Positions 49,352 through 55,643 of a stretch of DNA of 55,643 nt are shown piece after piece (position 1 is the first letter of the stretch; every line of letters begins with the position of its first letter). Origin of the DNA: SHLQ01 sp964494395 (GTDB lineage: Bacteria; Actinomycetota; Acidimicrobiia; Acidimicrobiales; SHLQ01). The position numbers were made by a program, and so were the translations under genes. The notes beneath the pieces are model-generated. The model did not search any database and had not been told where the DNA came from. It saw nothing but the letters and a program-made list of their open reading frames with translations. The DNA lies in the NCBI GenBank assembly GCA_964494395.1, contig CAZBTI010000004.1, positions 1 to 55,643 of the forward strand, written 5' to 3'.

Positions 49352-51325
49352 TCAGATGAGCAGGGCGTCGGTGTGGATGTCGACCAGTGCTGGACCATCG
49401 TGCTTGAGCGCTTGGTCGATTGCGTCGTGCAGGTCTTCGAGCTTGGTGATCGTGAAGCCCTTAATGCCGCACAATTCGGCCATCTTGCCAAAGTCTGGGT
49501 TGAGCAATTCGGTCTGCCACACACTCCACTCGGCGGCGAGCTGTTCCTTGGAGATCTTTCCGAGCTCGCCATTGTTCATCAGGATGTGGGTGATGTTCAT
49601 GTCGTACTTGGCGAGAGTGGTGAGCTCCATTGCGTATTGGCCAAGCCCACCGTCACCGCTGATGCTCACGACCTGGCGAGAGTCGCCAACCGCTGCCCAC
49701 GCACCCATGGCAGCGGGGAGGGCAAAGCCGATCGAACCCAGATACCCGGACATGAGCACGTCCTGGCCGGCGCTCGATTCGAAGTAGCGTCCGAACGAGT
49801 AGGTGTTGTTGCCAACGTCGACGGCGATTACGGCCTCTTCATCGACGAGTTCGGTGAGCGACTTCATGACCGCCGCGGCGCTCATTCCGTCACCGGCATT
49901 GTCGTGACGGCGGCGTGCCTTCTCGGCGCGCCAGATTTCCCAACGCTCGGCGATTTCGCCGCGCAGGTCCATGCACTTGCGATCGTCGGGGATGGCCTCG
50001 GCCATTTTCTTGGCAGTCACCGCGGCGTGGCCAAGGAGCGGAACGTCGACCGAGTGGAACTTGCCGAGCGACATTGGATCGGTGTCGATCTGAATGATGG
50101 GCTTGTAGTCGGCAATTCCGGTGTGGTTCGAGAAGCTTGCGCCAAAGGCGATGACGAGGTCGCTCTCGTTCATGAACCAGCTGGCGATTGGAGTGCCCGA
50201 CCTGCCGAGAACACCACATCCCAGCGGGTGATCGTCGCCCACGAGGCCCTTGCCCTTGAACGAGGTCACCACCGGTGCGCCGATTTCTTCGGCGAGCACC
50301 ATGACCTCGTCCATGCTGCCGCGCGTGCCGTTGCCTACGACGATCAGTGGGCGCTCGGCCCCAGCGATCATGTCGATGGCCTTCTGTAGCTCATCTGCGG
50401 GTGGGGAGATCTCCATCGAGCCTGTGCGTCCCTCGGGGCCGCCAGCCTCGACGTCGTCACCAACGGGCAAGTGCTGGACTTCATCGGGGAAGACCAGTTG
50501 CGTCACGTTGCGTTCGACGATCGCAGTCTTCATTGCAAGGTTTGCGAGTTCGGCGTGGTCCGAGGCTGCGTGGACGGTTTCGCTAAAGACAGCAACGTCT
50601 GCGAACGCTGCCTCGAGGTCGGTGTCCTGAAACGCTCCACGTCCTTTGACGTCGGATGGCACTTGGCCACAGAGAGCGATCACCGGTGCGCGGTCTTCCT
50701 TGGCGTCGTAGAGGCCGGTGAGCAGGTTGGTCGAGCCGGGACCGGCAATTCCGAAGCAGCCAGCGACTCCGCCGGTGAGCTTTCCGTAGGCCGTGGCTGC
50801 AAATGCGGCCGCGCCCTCGTGGCGAATGCCGACGAAGGTGAGGTGGCCTCGTTCTTCTGCTTTGCGCATCGCGTCGGCGAGGCCAAGGTTCGAGTGCCCG
50901 ACCATGCCAAACACATGGGTCATACCCCAGTTGACCATTGTTTCGATCATGACGTCAGAGACGGTGCGGGGGAGCGGTGGTGGAGTGGGCAACGACACGT
51001 AGACGCCGTCCTCTCGCACCTCGGTGGTGAAACACGCTGGAGCGTCGGAGAACCCTTCTGGGGGCTTGCCGGTGAGTGGGGAGTAATCAAAGCCATGCCA
51101 TGGGCAGCGGAGCCAGCCCTTTTCGATCGAGCCTTCGCCGAGGGGTCCGCCCTGGTGAGGACACGCATTGTCGATGCAGCCGAACTGTCCGTCGTAGTGG
51201 CTGACCGCATAGGTCTGCGCACCAACCGAGACCGTCATGACTCGGCCTTCGTCAAGCTCTCCGGGCTTGAGAATGCGATGCCACTCGTAGTCCTGGCCGT
51301 CTTGTCCGTCATCTTCGGTACTCAT
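49352..51325 (-). CDS. Rieske [2Fe-2S] domain fused to a pyruvate-oxidase-like ThDP enzyme
   Basis: 657 residues. Residues 10-112 are a Rieske ferredoxin domain with C55-x-H57 (CPHQG) and C74-x2-H77 (CPWHG). From about 118 the protein is a full thiamine-diphosphate enzyme of the acetolactate synthase/pyruvate oxidase superfamily: cofactor-activating Glu170 (GIRHEGAAAFAA), central domain VVGNGTRGSMDEV, and the ThDP motif GDG (557-559) to NN (584-585). An inbuilt electron carrier suggests that a 2-keto acid is oxidised rather than only decarboxylated, with electrons leaving through the Rieske centre; this is inference. ATG 51325 is used; a TTG at 51331 would add two residues. Confidence 0.88.
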   Translation of the reverse strand: MSTEDDGQDGQDYEWHRILKPGELDEGRVMTVSVGAQTYAVSHYDGQFGCIDNACPHQGGPLGEGSIEKGWLRCPWHGFDYSPLTGKPPEGFSDAPACFTTEVREDGVYVSLPTPPPLPRTVSDVMIETMVNWGMTHVFGMVGHSNLGLADAMRKAEERGHLTFVGIRHEGAAAFAATAYGKLTGGVAGCFGIAGPGSTNLLTGLYDAKEDRAPVIALCGQVPSDVKGRGAFQDTDLEAAFADVAVFSETVHAASDHAELANLAMKTAIVERNVTQLVFPDEVQHLPVGDDVEAGGPEGRTGSMEISPPADELQKAIDMIAGAERPLIVVGNGTRGSMDEVMVLAEEIGAPVVTSFKGKGLVGDDHPLGCGVLGRSGTPIASWFMNESDLVIAFGASFSNHTGIADYKPIIQIDTDPMSLGKFHSVDVPLLGHAAVTAKKMAEAIPDDRKCMDLRGEIAERWEIWRAEKARRRHDNAGDGMSAAAVMKSLTELVDEEAVIAVDVGNNTYSFGRYFESSAGQDVLMSGYLGSIGFALPAAMGAWAAVGDSRQVVSISGDGGLGQYAMELTTLAKYDMNITHILMNNGELGKISKEQLAAEWSVWQTELLNPDFGKMAELCGIKGFTITKLEDLHDAIDQALKHDGPALVDIHTDALLI

Positions 51326-51413
51326 ATTCAAAACCCGTTTCGGAAGTTACGAGCGGAATCATAGTGCGGCGGTGTTGATGGTGACACTTCCAGTCGATGG
51401 TAGAAATACCGTC

Positions 51414-51695
51414 ATGTTGAACGTGAACGAATACTTCGAAGGAAATGTGAAGTCCATTGGTTTCCAGGGCGATCTGCTGGCCTCATCGGTGGGGGTGATG
51501 GCTCCGGGCGAGTACGAGTTTGGCACCAGCCAGAACGAAGTCATGACGGTGATCGCGGGCGAGCTCGTGGTGTCGTTGCCCGGTCGCGACGACTTTGCCT
51601 CCTACCCAGCGGGCAGCTCATTCGAGGTAGCAGCCAACGAGAAGTTCCAACTGAAAGTAGCTACCGAGACCGCGTATCTCTGCACCTACGAGTAG
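51414..51695 (+). CDS. ppnP: Pyrimidine/purine nucleoside phosphorylase PpnP
   Basis: 93-residue cupin-like protein (DUF1255). VNEYFEGNVKSIGF at the start, VGVMAPGEYEFGTS in the middle, then AYLCTYE at the end match the family closely and cover its full length. It phosphorolyses many nucleosides to bases and ribose-1-phosphate. ATG 51414 is the family start; a TAGAAA box 7 nt ahead has one mismatch to TANNNT. Divergent from the Rieske-ThDP gene. Confidence 0.93.
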   Translation: MLNVNEYFEGNVKSIGFQGDLLASSVGVMAPGEYEFGTSQNEVMTVIAGELVVSLPGRDDFASYPAGSSFEVAANEKFQLKVATETAYLCTYE

Positions 51696-51758
51696 TTGAG
51701 GTCTGACCCCAACAGCGCTTTCCGCGGATGTCCGCCGGAAGTGGGGACATGTGGGCAA

Positions 51759-53120
51759 TCAGGCGGAGAAGAGTAGCCAGAGGCCGGCTACCGAGTAGAG
51801 GACCATCACAAACAACATGGTTTGTTGGCTCTTGACAGCACGGCGGTGCTCGAAGCGGGTGATGGCCAGATCGTGGGCATAGAGCACGGCGAGGACGTGG
51901 CCGCCGACAATCGATAGAGCTTGGATCCACGATACGAGGTCGACGTTGATCAGGTTGAGGTCGACCACGCCAGCAGCGTTTCCAAAGAAGTCGGTTGTCG
52001 GTTCGCCCTGGGCGTTGAAGTTTCCGAACGGGTTCGAGAGACGGAACAGGAAGCTCTGCGATTGATCGACGAGCAACTGGGCATAGTGCGCTACCGCATA
52101 CGCCCAGACGATTGGCACGAGTGATGGTGCGAACATATTGGCGGCGTCGTCTTGGGAGACACCGGTGACTTTGGCGGTTGCCCGAGATCCGGTCCAGTAG
52201 ACGATCGCTGCGACGAGGATCATCGCGATCAGGCCGATGGTCAGCGCCGGCACGGCGTTCCACCCGTTCGGGCGTCCAATGAGGTCGGTGTAGATGGGGC
52301 TCTCGCTAAATCCGTCAAAGGATGTTCCGCCCAGGATGGTCAGGATCAGGAGCATCGTTCCTGGCCGTACCGTCACCGTCGACAACCCCGACAACGGAAG
52401 GCGGAACGCCAAGTCCTTGTTCTCATCGACGTACAGCGGAGAGATCGCGGCGATCAGCGTGAAGGCAATGCCAAATCCGTCGGCCCGATCGAGCCACACC
52501 CGGCCGTAGCGGGCCATGCCGCCGATCATGACAGCGGAGTACACAACGATGCTCCAACCGAGGATGCGGGGGCTATCGCCGCTCGGGTGGGCAAGTTCGA
52601 GAAAGAGGAACCCGAACATGAGAGCGACTGCTACCCATTGGTGGTTGGGCGCAGCATCTTCGTCTCCTTCCGGGAAGAGGAGTCCGATGGTGTTGAAGGG
52701 GTTCAGCGCCTTCCAGATATCGCCGAATAACGCTGCTCCTACCGGTATGGCCACCCACAACATGACATAGATGGTGACCGGCGCCAGGTTGATGCTCTCA
52801 CCGCCGATGTCGGTACCGAACAGCGCTGCAGCTGTCGTCAAAAGGAAGATCCCCATGCCGACGACCCGAGCTACGCCGGTTCCGGCTTTCACCAGAACAG
52901 ACGAGCCAGGAATCGCACGGCCTTGGGTGTTTGCGCTCAGCTTTGGAGACTTCCACAACGCTCCGAGTCCAGCGAACGACAGCACGAGCGCCGCAACCGC
53001 TGCCCAACTGAACTGCCAGAGAGGAAGGGGGAGGGTGCCACGTGATCCAATGCCATGGGCGAGGATCAATTGAGGCGCGCTCCACCCCATCTCTACACCT
53101 GAGAGCGTTTGGGTGATCAT
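51759..53120 (-). CDS. Multi-pass membrane protein of unknown function
   Basis: 453 residues, about eleven to twelve hydrophobic segments. The N-terminal ILAHGIGSRGTLPLPLWQFSW block and later GDIWKALNPFNTIGLL and YAVAHYAQLLVDQSQSF look like a family of actinobacterial membrane proteins, some of which carry the database name fenitrothion hydrolase. I do not trust that name as a function. His and polar residues inside membrane segments (LAHG, YAVAHY, GGHVLAVLYAHD) could bind metal or heme. It lies 24 bp downstream of the cupredoxin-like lipoprotein and ends the cassette. Confidence 0.65.
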   Translation of the reverse strand: MITQTLSGVEMGWSAPQLILAHGIGSRGTLPLPLWQFSWAAVAALVLSFAGLGALWKSPKLSANTQGRAIPGSSVLVKAGTGVARVVGMGIFLLTTAAALFGTDIGGESINLAPVTIYVMLWVAIPVGAALFGDIWKALNPFNTIGLLFPEGDEDAAPNHQWVAVALMFGFLFLELAHPSGDSPRILGWSIVVYSAVMIGGMARYGRVWLDRADGFGIAFTLIAAISPLYVDENKDLAFRLPLSGLSTVTVRPGTMLLILTILGGTSFDGFSESPIYTDLIGRPNGWNAVPALTIGLIAMILVAAIVYWTGSRATAKVTGVSQDDAANMFAPSLVPIVWAYAVAHYAQLLVDQSQSFLFRLSNPFGNFNAQGEPTTDFFGNAAGVVDLNLINVDLVSWIQALSIVGGHVLAVLYAHDLAITRFEHRRAVKSQQTMLFVMVLYSVAGLWLLFSA

Positions 53121-53144
53121 TTGCTGAGCGTGTTCAGCTCGACG

Positions 53145-54038
53145 CTACGAAACGGCGAGTTCGGCAATGAACAGTCCGGACTGTTCGAACTCGATTTCGA
53201 AGCGTCCGGGGATGTTTGCCGTGAAGGTGATCAACGCATCCTCGTCAGGTGCGACGTCGGCGAAGATGTCGTAGCCATGGACGTGGACTTCCTCGGCTGC
53301 ATCGGAGGTAACGGTCACCATGACCACGTCGCCTTCAGCAATTTCGACACGGTCATCGCCACCGAGTTGGACTTCGCCGTTTGCGAAGTTTGCGGCGATT
53401 GCGACATCGACCGCCGGTGCCTCGGGCTCTTCACCCACACCGGTAACGGTGACGCCGGCTCGAATTGGCTCGCCATCCAGCGTGTACGCCCGATGGTTGT
53501 TCGAGTTCAACTCGACCTCGACGAGGTGTTCGCCTTCTGGCACGTCGATCTCAATCTCGAGATCGGTGAACCGGTCGATGCGCTCACCGTCGATGAGGAA
53601 GTGCATGTGCCCTTCGTTGTCGATTGGGTCGTCGTCGATGTTCTCCGGGGTTGGGGTGAAGTTCTCGAGAGCGACAGTGAGGGCAAAGGTGCCCGGGGTG
53701 TCGGTCTCGGTCAGCTCGACCTCAACGGCGGGAATTGGCAGGCTTGCATCGACCTCGATGCCGGTGGCGTGATCGTGGTCGTGTCCATTTCCTTCTTCAT
53801 CGGCGTGGTCGTCGCCATGTTCGACTGCTTCCATGTCCTCCATGGCGTCGTCGTCCATGTCTTCCATCGCGTCGTCTTCGATGGTCTCATCTTCTATGAC
53901 AACATCATCGACTTCGGTAACGGCGGCGACATCGGCCGCGGCAGTGGTGGTCGTTTCCGCAGCGCTTCCACAGGCCGCAGCGACGAGCGCTACGGCAAGG
54001 AGTACGCCAAACGGGCGTACTGTTAACTTGTTCCACAT
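53145..54038 (-). CDS. His/Asp-rich lipoprotein with cupredoxin-like C-terminal domain
   Basis: 297 residues. Signal peptide with lipobox Cys23 (VAAAC). Residues ~50-100 are extremely acidic with His clusters (EHGDDHADEEGNGHDHDHATG), a metal-buffer-like segment. A central domain (about 100-200, GHMHFLIDGERI) and a C-terminal cupredoxin-like barrel (about 215-297, EEVHVHGYDIF ... IPGRFEIEFEQSG) follow. The C-terminal barrel lacks the Cys copper ligand. AAAGGA precedes ATG 54038. It lies in a cassette with two membrane proteins. Copper or other metal handling is plausible. Confidence 0.72.
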   Translation of the reverse strand: MWNKLTVRPFGVLLAVALVAAACGSAAETTTTAAADVAAVTEVDDVVIEDETIEDDAMEDMDDDAMEDMEAVEHGDDHADEEGNGHDHDHATGIEVDASLPIPAVEVELTETDTPGTFALTVALENFTPTPENIDDDPIDNEGHMHFLIDGERIDRFTDLEIEIDVPEGEHLVEVELNSNNHRAYTLDGEPIRAGVTVTGVGEEPEAPAVDVAIAANFANGEVQLGGDDRVEIAEGDVVMVTVTSDAAEEVHVHGYDIFADVAPDEDALITFTANIPGRFEIEFEQSGLFIAELAVS

Positions 54039-54131
54039 GAGAGTGGTCCTTTCATTCGGTTGTTCAGAGTTGACGTTTCGCATCGCAGAACTGCCAGAGA
54101 GGTGAAGTCCTGCGCACGCGAGCTGGCACGT

Positions 54132-54668
54132 TCAGCTCAGAGGTGGGCCTCGGCGGCACACCACCGATGAAAGGGTGGAGGTTGGGATGAGTGCGAGAGA
54201 GGTAGCGCCGAGCGAACAGCTCAGACCGGCTGTTGTGGCCGGAGTCTTCGGGGCACTTTCGATAAAGCGTGCAACGGCGGTTTCGATGGATCGAAGTGAC
54301 CACGAGAGTGCCGCGGCGACAAGGGGAGCGACGGCAAGGCCGAGCCAGAATACCGGCTCGCTGAAGATTGCTGTGGCCCCGTAGCCATCGAGCGCTCGCT
54401 CGAACTGCTCCATCAGGAAGTAGCCGCCTGAAATTGCCGCTGCAAGGTGCAAGACATTGCCGGGCTGATGGTTGCGACGCGCAAGGCTGCTGACTATCGC
54501 TTTGGCGAGGAGCCCGAGAACAGCGAGGGATCCAATCAGCCACGCAACCTTTACGTGGCCGTGGGCGATCGAACTTTCGTAGCCAACGGCGGCCGATGCG
54601 AGGTAGGCCGCTTCGTGCGCGATCAGGACACCGAGAAAGGCGAGGAGTACCGAATCAACGCGCGTCAT
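54132..54668 (-). CDS. Four-helix membrane protein of unknown function
   Basis: 178 residues with four hydrophobic segments, the first at the start (SVLLAFLGVLIAHEAAYL). HEAAYL and AHGHVKVAW put His and Glu near the membrane surface. The last ~35 residues are non-hydrophobic. ATG 54668 is set by a TATCCT box 7 nt ahead and by the first helix; the longer frame to 54758 has no support. It leads the three-gene minus-strand cassette. Confidence 0.6.
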   Translation of the reverse strand: MTRVDSVLLAFLGVLIAHEAAYLASAAVGYESSIAHGHVKVAWLIGSLAVLGLLAKAIVSSLARRNHQPGNVLHLAAAISGGYFLMEQFERALDGYGATAIFSEPVFWLGLAVAPLVAAALSWSLRSIETAVARFIESAPKTPATTAGLSCSLGATSLALIPTSTLSSVVCRRGPPLS

Positions 54669-54675
54669 GATCCTC

Positions 54676-54681
54676 AGGATA
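54676..54681 (-). promoter_or_regulatory. Leaderless-type -10 box (TATCCT) of the membrane cassette
   Basis: On the minus strand TATCCT ends 7 nt before ATG 54668; GAGG lies in the same 7 bases but is too close to act as a normal binding site. Confidence 0.45.
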
Positions 54682-54808
54682 GGGCGCTCCGGGGCTGAAG
54701 GCGTGGCGGGCATCGTCAGTGGTTGGCACCGGGCGGGCTGAGGGCTCAGTCGGGTCACCGAGACGAGTCATTTCGCCATGATTTCATTGAGAAATTGTGC
54801 AACTAGGT

Positions 54809-54872
54809 CGTTTGGACCACGCGTAGGCCAAACGGATTCGCTGCTTGGCGAACCCTTACATCGCAAAGGGTT
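54809..54872 (+). promoter_or_regulatory. Folded leader upstream of the repeat-protein gene
   Basis: Two hairpins, CGTTTGG/CCAAACG (54809-54815 with 54828-54834) and AACCCTT/AAGGGTT (54851-54857 with 54866-54872), precede the gene by 70-130 bases. They may be part of a 5' leader or the terminator of an unseen transcript. No -10 was assigned. Confidence 0.35.
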
Positions 54873-54940
54873 ACTCCGAAAGATTCTGGAGCGGCGAGAA
54901 CGATCCCGCCCCCACGATCGCCGTTTAAGGGAGTTCACAG

Positions 54941-55643
54941 ATGGCATTTGATAAGAAAAAGCACCCATACGGTCCAGGCTCACACGCCCCTCTTGAGGAC
55001 GCGAAGGAGATGCCGGGCTGCTATCCAATCAAGGGCAACGAAGACTCGATGCTCTACCACCGCCCTGACTCTCAGAGCTACAAGGTGACCAAGCCAGAGG
55101 TCTGGTTCGACTCGCCTAGCGCAGCTGAAGAAGCTGGCTTCACACTCGCACCTCGTCACAAGAAGGACAGCGTTGGATCTGACTATGAGCCAGGTGGCGC
55201 TGAGCACCCATGCAGTGAAGCTGATGTGAAAGCCAACCGCGCGGCGGTCGGCGGAGCATCTGCAACGTCCGGTTCGGGATCGAAGAAGGTCTCGGGCAAG
55301 GCAGCCGATGCGAAGAGCGAGGTCAAGGCCGACGCAGTCGATTCTGACATGTCGATCAGCGCAGATGCTGACGACGCAAAGATCGGTGGCAAGGCAGCCG
55401 CGGCGGGGGCTGCTGGCATCGCCGGAGCTGCTGGACTTGCTGCTTCGAAGGGTGGCGACGCAAAGGACTCCATTACCGAGACCACCAAGGCCTCGAAGAA
55501 GGACATCGACCTCGATTCCGCGAAGAAGGACGTCAAGGCCTCGAAGAAGGACATCGACCTCGATTCCGCGAAGAAGGATGTCAAGGCTTCGAAGAAGGAC
55601 ATCGACCTCGATTCCGCGAAGAAGGATGTCAAGGCTTCGAAGA
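54941..55643 (+). CDS. Sunset-domain protein with Lys/Asp repeat tail (3' end outside window)
   Basis: ATG 54941 with AAGGGAG seven bases ahead opens a frame that runs off the window (234 codons seen). Residues 27-68 form a small conserved domain, CYPIKGNEDSMLYHRPDS then KPEVWFDSPSAAEEAGF, matching the sunset-type domain found in ArfC-like actinobacterial proteins. An Ala/Gly/Lys/Asp-rich region follows with a short hydrophobic AAAAGAAGIAGAAGLAA stretch. Then come 16-residue repeats ASKKDIDLDSAKKDVK. The tail has alternating Lys and Asp charges. Function unknown. Confidence 0.8.
   Translation, partial: MAFDKKKHPYGPGSHAPLEDAKEMPGCYPIKGNEDSMLYHRPDSQSYKVTKPEVWFDSPSAAEEAGFTLAPRHKKDSVGSDYEPGGAEHPCSEADVKANRAAVGGASATSGSGSKKVSGKAADAKSEVKADAVDSDMSISADADDAKIGGKAAAAGAAGIAGAAGLAASKGGDAKDSITETTKASKKDIDLDSAKKDVKASKKDIDLDSAKKDVKASKKDIDLDSAKKDVKASK
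55490..55643 (+). repeat. 48-bp coding tandem repeat at the window end
   Basis: Units at 55490-55537, 55538-55585 and 55586-55633 plus a 10-base start of a fourth differ only at synonymous third positions (GCC/GCT, GAC/GAT). The array is cut by the end of the window. Confidence 0.97.

Noticed and set aside
49373..51364. Two long forward frames (338 and 297 codons) opposite the Rieske-ThDP gene
   Set aside because: They are antisense to a gene with complete catalytic motifs and show no family features.
53109..54026. 305-codon forward frame opposite the lipoprotein gene
   Set aside because: Mirror of the acidic, Val/Asp-rich lipoprotein; no domain and no ribosome binding site.
1..55643. CRISPR array, tRNA or rRNA genes, insertion sequences
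   Set aside because: I looked for spaced direct repeats, T-loop GTTCRA patterns with cloverleaf arms, and transposase-like frames with terminal repeats; none were convincing. The only tandem arrays are in coding sequence.

Overview
The window looks like chromosomal DNA of a free-living, probably marine, actinobacterium of the Acidimicrobiia type. This rests on the high GC, the many GTG/TTG starts, the actinobacterial DapD, the pnp / M16 peptidase / dapB / dapA / RNase J / ftsK order, the very acidic lipoprotein linkers, and recurring TANNNT boxes 6-8 nt before start codons (leaderless promoters). The placement is inferred from protein character; no marker phylogeny could be run.

Layout. 1-5384: translation block infB-rbfA-truB-ribF, interrupted by a 100-N gap inside a 24-bp coding tandem repeat at the end of rbfA. 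5407-18592: a 13-kb accessory block between ribF and rpsO, which are often neighbours elsewhere. It holds a GT-C mannosyltransferase-like protein, a membrane-anchored ADP-ribosylglycohydrolase, a truncated B12/radical-SAM protein with a methyltransferase, an amino-acid ABC transporter without ATPase, two tandem DoxX paralogues, two glycosyltransferases, and an MTA phosphorylase-family enzyme paired with an MTA/SAH deaminase. 18681-21656: rpsO and pnp, with a strongly folded pnp leader that resembles the Actino-pnp RNA motif.

21657-23421 is a decayed stretch: remnants of a PhyH dioxygenase and a TetR regulator beside an intact cupin and a nitrobindin-like protein. 23560-35684 is the actinobacterial M16 peptidase-dapB-dapA-rnj-ftsK neighbourhood, with an RTX-tailed sugar-dehydrogenase-like secreted protein, a PhyH dioxygenase, a GNAT-like protein and SURF1 inserted. 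A perfect 59-bp palindrome follows dapB. 35695-39964: CaCA exchanger, then rimO-pgsA-cinA. 40184-42648: MaoC hydratase, an unknown protein, msrB and dapD.

42645-54668 is metabolic and accessory. It includes an orphan MalK/UgpC ATPase divergent from a GH1 beta-glucosidase across a perfect catabolite-type operator, a DEAD helicase plus NYN-domain protein, an isopenicillin-N-synthase-like oxygenase, a rare Rieske-ThDP enzyme fusion, ppnP, and a three-gene cassette (4-TM protein, His-rich cupredoxin-like lipoprotein, multi-TM protein). The window ends inside a 48-bp coding tandem repeat. The left edge and the internal gap also sit at repeats, so the window may be a whole contig limited by repeats.

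The best candidates for new biology are the Rieske-ThDP fusion, the three-gene membrane/cupredoxin cassette, the 59-bp palindrome, the palindrome over the ftsK start, and the repeat-tailed acidic or lysine-rich proteins.
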